Below, one piece after another: positions 40,432-49,692 of a DNA stretch of 64,000 bases. Origin of the DNA: CAYSUS01 sp964434165 (GTDB taxonomy: Bacteria > Planctomycetota > Planctomycetia > Pirellulales > Thermoguttaceae); contig CAYSUS010000038.1 in assembly GCA_964434165.1 (NCBI GenBank), positions 3,178 through 67,177 on the forward strand, given 5' to 3'. Under the pieces are notes generated by a model that was not told the DNA's origin, did no database searches, and saw nothing but the letters and a program-made list of their open reading frames with translations. The position numbers and the translations under genes are program-made. Each line of letters starts with the position of its first letter. The first letter of the stretch is position 1.

Positions 40432-40724
40432 GATGATCTCAGGTATTCGGCATTCCTGGTGCTTTGGGTGGGGCCCGATCGGCGATTGCCTGGTTTGGGA
40501 TAAACTCCCCTCTGGTTGGGAGCCGAAACTAATCGACGCAGGGCGGCGATTCGTCAAACTCGCCGTCCTCGGCACATTCGGCATCCTCCCGGCCGTCGAT
40601 GCGAAGCGCCTAAGATCCGACCGCATGAAGGGAATAGCGGCCTGGCCGGGAGGGACCCACGATCGGCCGGGCGCCGTCGCAGGGTCCTTTCCCTTCTGTG
40701 CGGACCTGATGAGGAATCGGTCCT

Positions 40725-41747
40725 TTGCCCCGGCTTTCCATCGTCATCCCCTTTGTCGGGAGCCCGAAGCGCCTGGAAGCCACCCTCGTCTCGGTCCTCG
40801 AGAACCGGCCGGAGGACTGCGAGGTGATCGTCGTATGCGGGCGCCGATACGCCGATCCCTATGACCTGGCCGACGAGGTCCGGTTTGTCGAGGCGCGGGG
40901 CGCGGATCCGGCCGCGTGCATTAACCGGGGGATCGAGGCGAGCCTGGCCGCCGTGGTCCACGTGCTGACCGCCGGGGCGGAGGTGGAGCCCGGCTGGACG
41001 GAGGCCGCACTGCGCCACTTCGACGACGGCCGCGTGGCGGCCGTGGCCCCGCTCGTGCTCGATGCGGCGAACCCCCAGCAGGTGCTCGCCGCCGGGCTGG
41101 CGTTCGATCGCGGCGGAGGCGCTCTGCCCTTGGGGCGCGACGCCGGCTCGCAAGCCCTGACCTCGCCGCGCCAGGTCCTCTGCCCCGACCCGGCCGCAGC
41201 GCTGCTGCGCCGGAGCATCGTCCGAAAGGCCGGGGGGCTGGCCACCGATCTGGCCATGCCCGCCACGCTGATCGATCTGGGCCTGCTGTTAAGGCACGTT
41301 GGGCTGCGCACGGTCGTGGAGCCGCAGTGTCGGGTGCGGATCGGCCAGGCCCATCGCCTCACCGCCGGCGCCTATGGCCAGGGGCGCGACTTCGAGCGGC
41401 TGTTCTGGCAGTGGGCCCCGCGCCGCGGGCCGCTCGGCACCCTCGCCCTGCACGGCGCGTCCGTGGCGGCCGACTGCATGGGGCGTCTTCCGCTGCCTGG
41501 GGCAGCGGCGTGCCTGCTGGGGCGGCTGGTCGGCTATGCCTTCCCGCGCCACATGGAACCGCAGAATCAGCGCCTTCGAGCGCTGCAACGCGGCAGGCGA
41601 TCGACCGGGCACGTGCCGCGTCCGCATTACCTCCGCCGCGCGGATCGAGCGCCCGCGCCCGGATCGGCGACCGCCGGCGTCCGTCGCGCGCGAGCCGGGG
41701 CGGGCCGAAGCGGACTCCGTGGCGGACTCCGTGGCGGACTGGGCTAG
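40725..41747 (+). CDS. Family 2-like glycosyltransferase
   Basis: 340 residues from TTG at 40725, the only start that keeps the first strand PRLSIVIPFVGSPKRLEATLVSVLENRPEDCEVIVVC. Typical GT2 features follow (ACINRGIEAS, VVHVLTAGAEVEPGWTEAAL near 78, where A-G-A-E replaces a canonical DxD), so activity is uncertain. PRHMEPQNQRLRAL ends the conserved part. The last 60 residues are basic and end in near-identical GLRGGLRGG units, encoded by a 12-bp tandem repeat at 41711-41740. The gene is alone between pepT and a convergent regulator. Confidence 0.7.
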   Translation: MPRLSIVIPFVGSPKRLEATLVSVLENRPEDCEVIVVCGRRYADPYDLADEVRFVEARGADPAACINRGIEASLAAVVHVLTAGAEVEPGWTEAALRHFDDGRVAAVAPLVLDAANPQQVLAAGLAFDRGGGALPLGRDAGSQALTSPRQVLCPDPAAALLRRSIVRKAGGLATDLAMPATLIDLGLLLRHVGLRTVVEPQCRVRIGQAHRLTAGAYGQGRDFERLFWQWAPRRGPLGTLALHGASVAADCMGRLPLPGAAACLLGRLVGYAFPRHMEPQNQRLRALQRGRRSTGHVPRPHYLRRADRAPAPGSATAGVRRARAGAGRSGLRGGLRGGLG

Positions 41748-41912
41748 CGCGATCCCGGCCGGAGCCAAGGCTCCGTCAAGGCTTCGGTTTGTGAACGCGC
41801 TTGGCATCAAAGCCCGAAGCGTCATCCAGGAAGAAGCCGCCATCCGAGGATCCCTCGCGCTTCGCGCAAGACGGCCGCGCCCCTCCTTCCTCCCGGGATC
41901 GTGCACGGCCAC

Positions 41913-43085
41913 TCAAGGCGAAACCGCCTCGGCGGGCTCAGGGTGGCCGGGCCGATCGATCGGCTCGGCCACGGTGCCGGCGAGGGGCTCCAGAGGACCG
42001 GCGGCCCCGCGGCGACCCCCGGGATAGAACACTTCGATGGCCGCGGTGACAAGCTCCAGGGCGGGCGAGCTCTCTTGCGGTTCCATCTCCTCCTGGAGCC
42101 TGGTCCTGAGGTCGTGAACCTGGCGCCGCCCCGTGGGCCAGCGCACGTTCATGATGTCGTTAATCTCATTGAGCAGTTGATAGACCCTCGCCCGCGTCAG
42201 TTCCATCTCGCGGGCCATCTGCCGCACGCTCGGAACGGAGCCGGCGAGTCCGAGACGCCTCTCGGCAAGCTGAGCGATGGGCTCGGCGGCATCGACGCGA
42301 ATCTGCGCGAGGAGCGGCTCGACGAGGCGGCAGCGAACGTGCGCGGCATCGGGGACGCCGGGCGCGAGCAACGTTCGGGCCATCCACTGCTCCACCGCGT
42401 CGATCCGTCGCGGCACGATGCGGACCACGAGGTGGTCGCAGGTGCCCACGGCGTCCACGAGCGAATGGATCGCGTGGAACACCTCGAGGATCGCGCGGAC
42501 CCGCTTCTCCCCGTGGGTCTTCAGCTGGCGGATCTCGGCCAGGGAGTGCCGCGCGTAGAACTCCAGCGGCTGGTTCCAGACGACGCGGGTCACGTTCCGC
42601 AGGCTCGGCGCGAAGCGGCCGAGTTTCTCGCCGCCCAGCCCCAGCCGCAACGGGCTCGCCCGCCAGGCCGACCACACGACCTCCGACACCGTGCCGGGGT
42701 CGAATCCGTCTGCCCACGGCACCGCGCCCTCGCCAGGCCTGGCTCGACCGTTCGAGCCGGCGGCGTTTCCGTCGCGGGCGAGCTCCGAGGGATCGGTCCG
42801 GGTGGCGCGGGAGAGAAGCTCGATGAACGACCGCATCTTCTTGTCGCCGATGCCGGGGGTGGCCGACAGCTCGGCGAACGGCGTATCGAGCAGGCTCCGC
42901 AAGGTCCGGCCCAGAAAGGCCAGCGGAAGGCGTCGGTCGGAGGGCAAGGCCCAATAGGCCAGCGGCTTGTCCAGGTGCGCCGCGTATTCGGGAGAGAGCA
43001 GAGTCGTGCGCAACGCGTCGAACCGGCCGACGACCTTGTACTCCTCGACCGACAGCGACTTGTTCGATTTCGTCCCTCTGCTCAT
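41913..43085 (-). CDS. HhH / sigma-region-4-like DNA-binding protein
   Basis: 390 residues. Residues about 50-95 (LPLAFLGRTLRSLLDTPFAELSATPGIGDKKMRSFIELL) and 180-215 (HSLAEIRQLKTHGEKRVRAILEVFHAI) each look like the helix-hairpin-helix unit of the RNA polymerase alpha C-terminal domain. Residues about 280-325 (SVRQMAREMELTRARVYQLLNEINDIMNVRWPTGR) resemble a sigma region 4 helix-turn-helix. No sigma region 2 is present. It is probably a DNA-binding regulator that imitates polymerase parts; targets unknown. The ATG at 43085 is preferred (MSRGTKSNKS); a longer frame exists upstream. Confidence 0.65.
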   Translation of the reverse strand: MSRGTKSNKSLSVEEYKVVGRFDALRTTLLSPEYAAHLDKPLAYWALPSDRRLPLAFLGRTLRSLLDTPFAELSATPGIGDKKMRSFIELLSRATRTDPSELARDGNAAGSNGRARPGEGAVPWADGFDPGTVSEVVWSAWRASPLRLGLGGEKLGRFAPSLRNVTRVVWNQPLEFYARHSLAEIRQLKTHGEKRVRAILEVFHAIHSLVDAVGTCDHLVVRIVPRRIDAVEQWMARTLLAPGVPDAAHVRCRLVEPLLAQIRVDAAEPIAQLAERRLGLAGSVPSVRQMAREMELTRARVYQLLNEINDIMNVRWPTGRRQVHDLRTRLQEEMEPQESSPALELVTAAIEVFYPGGRRGAAGPLEPLAGTVAEPIDRPGHPEPAEAVSP

Positions 43086-43593
43086 GGTTGCCTGCTCGCA
43101 ATCGCTGTCGTTCCTTCGGTGGTCAGCCAGCGACGGCATCCACCCCGCCCCAATTCCGTCGCCGCCTCGAGGGCCGTGGCCGCAGGAGAAAGCCCCCGCT
43201 GCCCTTCCCCAAGGGAGAAGGGCTCATTTCCCCGCGTGGCATGGGGTGCTTCGCGGGGGGGTGGACCGTGCAAACGGCGGTGGTTCTGGGGCGGGCTTCC
43301 GCTGGTTGGAATTCGCCGCGTCCGTTCGACGCCGAAGGAGTATTCTTTCTACGCCCGCCCCACCCCGTCAAGCCTTTCCGGTTCTTCCCCACGGAAAAGC
43401 CGCGGCCTCGACCAGGCTCCCTTGTGTTGGGGGCGGGGAAATGCTCGGAACGGCCGCGGGGCAATAGAAGACCGGCGGCTCCACCCCTCCGGCAGCCCGG
43501 ACCGCCCGGCAGGCGCGCCGTGGATAGCGGGCAAGCGATCGGCGCCCGCGGGGAGGCGCGAACGGAGCAAATTGCGAGCCGCGCCCGTCAAAC
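43086..43593. other. 500-base gap, no gene
   Basis: Spacer between two minus-strand genes. It contains the hairpin GCCCTTCCCC / AAGGGAGAAGGGC (43201-43223). Frames open on both strands (e.g. 43082-43464) have no starts with ribosome-binding sites and no recognisable protein pattern. The last 90 bases before 43594 are also non-coding. Confidence 0.4.
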
Positions 43594-46089
43594 TCAGTCG
43601 AAGCCGCGGCGTCCGAAACGCGAGGCCCGCGTACCCCGCAAACGGTCTTCGAGGTACTTCTTCCACTTCGACCGCTCCATCCACTGGGCCCCCACGATCT
43701 GGGCCTTGTGCTTGGTGGCCGCGGCGTTGGGCACGGTCTCGCCTTCGCCCTGGTTGAACTCCAGTAGGAGCTGCGTGCTGCGGTCGAGGGCCAGGTTCTT
43801 TGGCGGCGTGAAGGTCGGTTGGGTGTATCGGGCGACGTTGGAGATCCGCACGGCCTCGATCGCGCCGTCGAAGAAGTACTCCTGGGTCGGCGGCGACGTG
43901 GAGGAGCTTTGCGAAGGATCGGCCCCCACGAGGAACGGGAAGATCGACGGCTTGAACAGCCCCGGCGCGTCGGCCGTTGCCTCCAGGCGTCCGTCCACGT
44001 ACAGGCTCATCTTGCGCGACGCGTAAACGCCGGCTACGTGGTATCGCTTTCCGGGCTGCGAGTACTCGGCGTCGCGGGCCGACTGCGGATAGGCGTAGCT
44101 GCTGTCCGGCTCCCTGGTGTACACGTGGAAGTCGAACCGCTCGTAGTACATGCCGATTCGCAGTCCGCCGCGCTGGGAGCTGCTCGGCGTATCGCGGGTG
44201 TAGTTGCTTAGGATCGTGGAGTACCCCCGGCAACTGGCGGGAATCACGTGCGCCTCCATGGTGATCGGCACGGTTCCGTCGTAAGCGAAGTTGGGCACGC
44301 CGACGAAGCTCCGCTTGCCGTCGAACACGAGGACCCAGTCGCCCACGGTGGCGCCGGTCTCCTTGACGCGGCCCTCGGCCTTGGCCTTCAAGAGCCCCGT
44401 CAGTCGCGGGGCGGCTCGGCGATACCACTCGACCGCTCGGTCTTTGAGGCTCTTCTTCTCGTCCCCCCGGCGATCGCGGGCCTCGGCCAGATCCCACCAG
44501 GCGTCGCCGACCGCGGTCTGCGCCTTCGGATCGTCGGGCTCGGCGTGGTCGAGCTTCGCGGCGTGGGCCAAAGCCTGGTCACTCCCCTTGGCCAGGTAGG
44601 CGATCCCCTTGTCCCAGTTCTCCTTCTGCAAGCAGTAATAGTGGCCCACCGTCAGGTTGGCCTCGGCGTGGTCGGGGTCCTTCTTGAGCAGGGCCAGGGC
44701 TTCGGCCACAGAGGCGAAATCGCCCTTCATCCGGCGGATGTCGTTCCGCTGGTTGGTCAACTCCGTCGTCAACCGCCGATCGCCGGTCCGCCGCGCCGCC
44801 GGGATGGCCACGCGATCGATGGCCGCCAGGGCCACCGTGTAGTTGTCCGCGGCGATCGCCTCGTTGGCCAGGGCGTCGGCCTGCTGAAGGAGGAGCATGT
44901 TGGCCGGCTGAGCCTGCGGTCCGGCGCCGGCCGTCTTGCCCGACTCCTCCAGCGAGTCGAGTTTCAGACGAAGCAACTCGACGTCGTAGATCTCGCCGAT
45001 GCGGTCCACGTAGTCCGCGGTCTTCTGAACATGGCCCGCCTGCGCCGCCAGCTCCGCCGCCATGCGCATCAGCACGAACCGCGCGGCCGGATCGTCCCGG
45101 GTCTCAACCCCGCTCTGGAAGAGCTGCCCGGCCATGTCCAGGGCCTTCTGGCCGCGCAAGCCCCGTTCGATCGTGAAGACCTCCTGCACGGCCTCCTCGG
45201 CCTTGGCCAGGGCCGCGTCGTCGGGCACGGGAAGCTTCTTCGGCTTGCTGGAACTGCCGGCATTGGGGGAGGTCTCCTGCTTGGGCTTCGGCGCCGGGCT
45301 GGTCTTTGTCTTGGGTTTGGGGTCCCGATGGGGCTTGGGTTTCGGGTCGCGCTCCGGATCGCTCTGGCGCTTGGAATCCGCACCGGTGTCCGGTCCGGCC
45401 CCGTCGCGAGCAGGCGGCTTGGCGTCCGCATCGTCCTTGCTCTCGAGGTCGTCGGGCTTCGGCTCGGGCTTCCTGCCGTCCTCCTTCTTGGAGGTCTGAT
45501 CGAAGTCCCCCGGCTTTTCACTGGGGTCGCCCACGCTCACCACGTCGGGCTGGTCGATGCCGGGAGGAGGGGCGTCCTGTTTGGCGACTTCGTCGTCACC
45601 GCCCCTCCAGGCCAGCAGGATCACCAGGACGACGATCAAAGCCAGCCCCGTTCCCGCGCCCAGGGCGATGGCCAGCACTTTCCACGGGTTCTCCGCAGCG
45701 TCCTCGGCGCGCGGGGTGGGGCTCGCGGGAGCGGGCTGCGCCGGTTGCGAAGCCGCGGCTCCGGCGGCCGGACGAGGCGGAGGACGCCGCGCCGGCGGTT
45801 GCGATTGGCCGACCATCTTCTCCAGTTGCCTGTCGTAGTCCGCCTTGGTCTCCGGGGTGAGCAGGCAGATGCGGGCCGACGCGATCTCCGTGAGAATCCG
45901 CTGCGCGGACTTCCCGTGCGGCCCATCGATCATCGACTTGATGTGCGCCGAGCGCTGGTCCGCCGCGTGCGCGATCACCTCCGGGTCGGGCTCGAATCGC
46001 CCGACACCCAGCAGCCGGTAGAAATCGACGGGACGCTCGGAGGGCGGAATGCCCATCCACTTGAAGTAGGGATCGAAGGGCTGATTCAT
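43594..46089 (-). CDS. J-like domain membrane protein with C-terminal LamG/concanavalin domain
   Basis: 831 residues; paralogue of the gene at 3980-6097. Residues 1-90 share the opening (MNQPFDPYFKWMGI, FYRLLGVGRFEPDPEVI, KADYDRQLEKM), again without HPD. A membrane helix at about 143-165 (VLAIALGAGTGLALIVVLVILLAW) is followed by a charged Pro/Lys/Asp linker, a TPR-like helical part (about 290-590) and a C-terminal jelly-roll (DWVLVFDGKRSFVGVPNFAYDG, KMSLYVDGRLEATA, FFDGAIEAVRISNVARYT), i.e. a LamG-type domain. The ATG at 46089 matches the conserved N-terminus. Predicted to sit in the cytoplasmic membrane with the LamG domain outside. Function unknown. Confidence 0.85.
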   Translation of the reverse strand: MNQPFDPYFKWMGIPPSERPVDFYRLLGVGRFEPDPEVIAHAADQRSAHIKSMIDGPHGKSAQRILTEIASARICLLTPETKADYDRQLEKMVGQSQPPARRPPPRPAAGAAASQPAQPAPASPTPRAEDAAENPWKVLAIALGAGTGLALIVVLVILLAWRGGDDEVAKQDAPPPGIDQPDVVSVGDPSEKPGDFDQTSKKEDGRKPEPKPDDLESKDDADAKPPARDGAGPDTGADSKRQSDPERDPKPKPHRDPKPKTKTSPAPKPKQETSPNAGSSSKPKKLPVPDDAALAKAEEAVQEVFTIERGLRGQKALDMAGQLFQSGVETRDDPAARFVLMRMAAELAAQAGHVQKTADYVDRIGEIYDVELLRLKLDSLEESGKTAGAGPQAQPANMLLLQQADALANEAIAADNYTVALAAIDRVAIPAARRTGDRRLTTELTNQRNDIRRMKGDFASVAEALALLKKDPDHAEANLTVGHYYCLQKENWDKGIAYLAKGSDQALAHAAKLDHAEPDDPKAQTAVGDAWWDLAEARDRRGDEKKSLKDRAVEWYRRAAPRLTGLLKAKAEGRVKETGATVGDWVLVFDGKRSFVGVPNFAYDGTVPITMEAHVIPASCRGYSTILSNYTRDTPSSSQRGGLRIGMYYERFDFHVYTREPDSSYAYPQSARDAEYSQPGKRYHVAGVYASRKMSLYVDGRLEATADAPGLFKPSIFPFLVGADPSQSSSTSPPTQEYFFDGAIEAVRISNVARYTQPTFTPPKNLALDRSTQLLLEFNQGEGETVPNAAATKHKAQIVGAQWMERSKWKKYLEDRLRGTRASRFGRRGFD

Positions 46090-46372
46090 CGGGCAATCCT
46101 GTGGCGCGACGCTTCTTGGGGCACCCCGGGCCATCCCGCCGACCGGGGCTCCGTAACCCGAAACCGTCCCCCTTGGATTCATGGTCGCAGAACCGCCGCG
46201 GCGGAACAAGAGGGGCGGGGTGGCGGCGACTTCACCCAAAGAGGGGTGGCTGGTAAGGCTTCCCTGCTTAGACGCCTCGGGCGGCTTGGCGGTTTCCTTC
46301 CCGAGCCGCCCCCGTGCGGAAGCGACTCCTGGTCAAGCGGGCCGCGCGCCGGCGGGCGAAGGTGTCCGGCGG

Positions 46373-46828
46373 TCAATCGGTCAGCGTGATGGTGAACTCG
46401 TTCGGCCCGTCTTCGGTCACCGTCTCCGTCAGGTCGCTGCTCGAGGTGCGCGTGTATTTCTTCGGGATGAGCGACTTGCCGGCCGGGGCCTCTTGATCGG
46501 CCGGCGGCGTGTAGCCCGGACGCTGGGCGTCGGTGCACGTGACGGCGATCTTGTGCTTCCCCACGATCGCGCCGTCCTGGTCGCCGTAGGTGGAGAGGAC
46601 GAACTTGCCGTCCTTGATCTGCCCCTTGGCCGGCGGCCCCTTTTCGGGCTGGAAGATCACGCTGCCGAACTCCAGGGCCTGGCCGTTGTAAGTCACGGTG
46701 CCCTGGGCCGGGGCCGTTTCGAGCCTTTCCGATCCGCCGCAACCCGCGGCGGCCACGGCGACCAGGGCCGCCAGCGCGAGGGCGATGGGGGCCAGGGCTC
46801 TGCGAAGATCATTCGGGCAAGGACGCAT
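46373..46828 (-). CDS. Small planctomycete-type lipoprotein
   Basis: 151 residues. The signal ends in the lipobox VAAAGCGG (Cys near residue 30), so the protein is likely lipid-anchored. The mature part is a transthyretin-like beta sandwich (VTYNGQALEFGSVIFQPEKGPPAKGQIKDGKFVLSTYGDQDGAIVGKHKIAV), common in planctomycete 'carboxypeptidase-regulatory-like' lipoproteins. GGAGAAGAGA precedes the ATG. It overlaps the end of the DUF1559 gene by 20 bp, a pairing seen repeatedly in planctomycetes. Role unknown. Confidence 0.8.
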   Translation of the reverse strand: MRPCPNDLRRALAPIALALAALVAVAAAGCGGSERLETAPAQGTVTYNGQALEFGSVIFQPEKGPPAKGQIKDGKFVLSTYGDQDGAIVGKHKIAVTCTDAQRPGYTPPADQEAPAGKSLIPKKYTRTSSSDLTETVTEDGPNEFTITLTD

Positions 46829-47702
46829 TCTCTTCTCCGTCAATGGTGCAGAGGCCGCGGTAGACCTCGAATTCGATGTTTTCCGGTACGAAGTGCACGC
46901 TGCCGTCGCCGAACAGGAAGTTGGCCCCGCCCGGGTGATGGCTCCCCATCGGCAAGTGGTTGTAGGGAACGCCCTCGTTGGCCCGGTCCACCGTGGCGTT
47001 GATCGGATGCTCGGCGACCTTGAACGCGTAACTGCCGCCGCCGCTGCCGTTGTTCGATCGGATCCAACCGCGGACATTGCCGGGCGGGCCGTGGTACGAG
47101 CCCGAGCGGTCCTGGTGGACGAACTCGCCGATCACGAGGGTCTTGCTCAGACCGTCGAAGAAGTCCTCGGCGCGGCGCTTCTCCATCCAGCCGAACGCGC
47201 CGTTGCGGGGCATGTCGCCGAACCCGCCCGTGGACTCCACCAGTTCGACGCCCTCCTTGATTGCCCCGCAGACGCCCTGATACGTGGTCAGCGCCCCGTT
47301 CATGTAGCTCAGATGGGACGGCATGTTGCGGACGACCTGGCTGCCGGGGTAGCTGGGACAGAAGTACTCGGCGATCGGCGTGTACAGCTCCTCGCTGCTG
47401 GAGGGGTTGGCGTCCAGGTCGATGCGGTCGAAGAGGTTCTGGTACTCCAGGTACGGCAGCAGGAAGGTGAACAACCCGTGCCGTCCCGGTCCGGCGACCC
47501 CGATCGGAAATCGCTGCGAGTACTCGCCCATGTGGTTGTGGATCGCCAGGCCCATCTGCTTGAGGTGGTTGGTGCACTGGGCGCGGCGCGCGGCCTCGCG
47601 CGCGGCCTGCACCGCAGGGAGCAGCAGCGCGATGAGGATGCCGATGATCGCGATGACCACGAGCAGCTCGACGAGCGTGAAGCCGGGCGAACGTCGCTGC
47701 AT
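46809..47702 (-). CDS. DUF1559 pseudopilin-like protein
   Basis: 297 residues. Type IV prepilin-like start MQRRSPGFTLVELLVVIAII, continuing GILIALLLPAVQAAREAARR (cleavage after G, Phe at +1, Glu at +5), then QCTNHLKQMGLAIHNH and the C-terminal HHPGGANFLFGDGSVHFV, the hallmark of planctomycete DUF1559 proteins. Such proteins are very numerous in this phylum; their function is not established. The downstream lipoprotein gene is coupled. The start at 47702 is set by the prepilin leader. Confidence 0.95.
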   Translation of the reverse strand: MQRRSPGFTLVELLVVIAIIGILIALLLPAVQAAREAARRAQCTNHLKQMGLAIHNHMGEYSQRFPIGVAGPGRHGLFTFLLPYLEYQNLFDRIDLDANPSSSEELYTPIAEYFCPSYPGSQVVRNMPSHLSYMNGALTTYQGVCGAIKEGVELVESTGGFGDMPRNGAFGWMEKRRAEDFFDGLSKTLVIGEFVHQDRSGSYHGPPGNVRGWIRSNNGSGGGSYAFKVAEHPINATVDRANEGVPYNHLPMGSHHPGGANFLFGDGSVHFVPENIEFEVYRGLCTIDGEENASLPE

Positions 47703-47752
47703 GGCGGTTCTCCTCATGGGCCGGAAGAGGGGGCCGAAGGGCATCCGCCGCC

Positions 47753-47758
47753 ATTATA
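47753..47758 (-). promoter_or_regulatory. Consensus -10 box of the DUF1559 gene
   Basis: A perfect TATAAT on the minus strand, 50 bp upstream of the start codon. No convincing -35 hexamer is present at 17 bp (CTGGGC region), so only the -10 is claimed. Confidence 0.4.
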
Positions 47759-47942
47759 AGTCGTCCCCGTCCGCCTGCCCAGAGTCGGGCGGCTCCCCTC
47801 GCTGCGGCGACCGTCGGGCCGCGCTGCGATCGGCGCACGTCCGGGTTGCCTGTCTGCCGGCCGCCGCGGCGCCTATACTTGGGTAGAGCCGCTTCCACAG
47901 GCCAGCACCGACCTGCGCCCGCCACGTCCGGGCCCCTCGGCG

Positions 47943-49079
47943 ATGATGAGCACGACCCCATCCGCAACTTTCGAGCTGCCGCCCTATAAGTCGCTGGACA
48001 ACGACGCGCTGACGGCGCGGATCCAGGCGGTGCGCGCGGAGATGGGCTCCCGGCTGTTGATCCTCGGGCACCACTACCAGCAGGACGAGGTGATCGCGCT
48101 TTCGGACCTCCGCGGCGACAGCTACCAGCTCAGCAAGCTCGCCGCGGAGAACCGCGACTGCCGGGCGATCGCGTTTTGCGGCGTTCACTTCATGGCCGAG
48201 ACCGCCGACATCCTGGCCAACCGGCCCGAGCGGCTCCAGGAGCGCCGCGGCGAGCGCGTGACCGTGGTCCTGCCCGACGTGGCGGCCGGCTGCTCCATGG
48301 CCGACATGGCCGAGATCGACCAGGTCGAGGACTGCTGGGAGCAACTGGGCGAGGTGATCGACACGGGCGACCTGATGCCCGTGACGTACGTCAATTCGGC
48401 CGCCAGCCTCAAGGCGTTCTGCGGCCGGCACGGCGGCATCGTCTGCACCTCGTCCAACGCCCGGGCCGTGCTCCAGTGGGCCTTCGCCCGACGGAGCCGC
48501 GTGCTGTTCTTCCCGGATCAGCATCTCGGGCGCAACACGGCCCTGCGCATGGGCGTGCCGCTGGAGGCCATGCCCGTCTGGAATCCCCGCGAAGACGAGC
48601 TGGGCGGAAACCCCCGGGAGGCCGTCGAGCGAAGCCGCGTGATCCTGTGGAAGGGGCACTGCAGCGTGCACCAGATGTTCCGGCCCGAGCACGTCGATCA
48701 GTTCCGCGCGCAGTATCCGGACATCAAGATCCTCGTTCACCCGGAGTGCATGAAGGAGGTGGTTGACAAGGCCGACCTCATCGGCTCGACGGGGACGATC
48801 CTCCGCGCCGTGGAGGAGGCCCCGGCCGGCACGCGCTGGGCGATCGGCACGGAGTTGCACATGGTCAACCGCCTGAAGCACGAGCACCCAGGGCAGGAAA
48901 TCTACTTCCTTTCGCCGGTCGTTTGCATGTGCGCGACGATGTACCGCATCGACCTGGCGCACCTCTGCTGGTCGCTGGAGAACCTCGCGGCCGGCACGCC
49001 GGTCAACGTGATCCGGGTGGAGGACGAGACCGCGGCGCACGCCCTTCAGGCCCTGGGGCGGATGCTGGAGGTTTCTTGA
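47943..49079 (+). CDS. nadA: Quinolinate synthase
   Basis: Condenses iminoaspartate with dihydroxyacetone phosphate to quinolinate in NAD synthesis, using a [4Fe-4S] cluster. It has 378 residues. The three cluster cysteines are recognisable: AAGCSMADM near residue 118, HPECMKEVV near 263 and VVCMCATMYRIDLAHL near 327. GHHYQQDEVIALSDLRGDS near 40 and FCGVHFMAETADIL are active-site segments. ATG 47943 or the adjacent ATG 47946 may be used. No nadB or nadC is nearby. Confidence 0.96.
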   Translation: MMSTTPSATFELPPYKSLDNDALTARIQAVRAEMGSRLLILGHHYQQDEVIALSDLRGDSYQLSKLAAENRDCRAIAFCGVHFMAETADILANRPERLQERRGERVTVVLPDVAAGCSMADMAEIDQVEDCWEQLGEVIDTGDLMPVTYVNSAASLKAFCGRHGGIVCTSSNARAVLQWAFARRSRVLFFPDQHLGRNTALRMGVPLEAMPVWNPREDELGGNPREAVERSRVILWKGHCSVHQMFRPEHVDQFRAQYPDIKILVHPECMKEVVDKADLIGSTGTILRAVEEAPAGTRWAIGTELHMVNRLKHEHPGQEIYFLSPVVCMCATMYRIDLAHLCWSLENLAAGTPVNVIRVEDETAAHALQALGRMLEVS

Positions 49080-49104
49080 CTTGGGCCCGTTCCAGGGGAG
49101 GCGG

Positions 49105-49139
49105 GAAGACTTCCGAACTCTCGAAGACTTCGGAGGTCT
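49105..49139. repeat. Dispersed palindromic repeat, copy G
   Basis: GAAGACTTCCGAACTCTCG then AAGACTTCGGAGGTCT. It lies between the ends of two convergent genes (nadA and the Coa1-like gene), well outside the phage block. Confidence 0.65.
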
Positions 49140-49157
49140 CAACGCGATCAACAGACG

Positions 49158-49637
49158 CTACGGTTTGAACCGCGGGGCTTCGTCGAGCGGGCTGGTCGAG
49201 GCGGTGTCGATCGAGATCCGCTCGCCCGTGGCGTCGATCGTGACCTCCAGCGCGGTCAGGCCCCACTCGCCCTGGAGGCGCCGGGCCTGCGTGCGGACGT
49301 GGCCCACGCCCTTGGGGCCGCGGATGTCGAAGGTGAAGAAGGCGTCGCCTCCGCCGTTGCGCACGTTGAGCTCGCCGGCCGGCATCCACGAGGCCTCCTC
49401 GAGGGGCTCGCCCAGCGCCTCTTGGACCTGGGGATCCTGGCGGAGCAGCTCCCAGGACATCTGGTAGGGCCTGGTCGATTTGAGCTGGCCCACCGCGTAG
49501 TACGCGACGAGCCCGAAGACACCGGCGCACGCAGCGATCAGGACGAGGAACGTGGAGACGAACAGGCACGCCCAGCGGCGGGCCCGCCGGCCCTGGGGCG
49601 GCTTGGACTCGGGGAGTGGCGTGCTTGTTGCTTCCAT
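49158..49637 (-). CDS. Coa1-like single-TM membrane protein
   Basis: 159 residues. A basic N-terminus (PPQGRRARRWA) is followed by one membrane helix at about 25-50 (FLVLIAACAGVFGLVAYYAVG). The external domain contains SWELLRQDPQVQEALGEPLEEA and ELNVRNGGGDAFFTFDIRGPKGVGHVRTQARRLQGEWGL, the pattern of the Coa1 / DUF3592-like 'cytochrome oxidase assembly protein 1' fold. No oxidase genes are near, so the name describes the fold only. Confidence 0.7.
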   Translation of the reverse strand: MEATSTPLPESKPPQGRRARRWACLFVSTFLVLIAACAGVFGLVAYYAVGQLKSTRPYQMSWELLRQDPQVQEALGEPLEEASWMPAGELNVRNGGGDAFFTFDIRGPKGVGHVRTQARRLQGEWGLTALEVTIDATGERISIDTASTSPLDEAPRFKP

Positions 49638-49692
49638 GGCAGTCCTCCGTGCGCGGCCCGGCGGCCGCCAACCGTTTTGCCGCTCGGCCGAT

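Noticed and set aside
40400..40864. 154-codon frame between pepT and the glycosyltransferase
   Set aside because: Overlaps both neighbours and lacks a ribosome-binding site; the gap 40432-40724 shows no convincing gene.
44248..46389. A 713-codon plus-strand frame opposite the LamG-domain J-like gene
   Set aside because: Shadow of the real minus-strand gene; arginine/glycine/leucine-rich without start signals.
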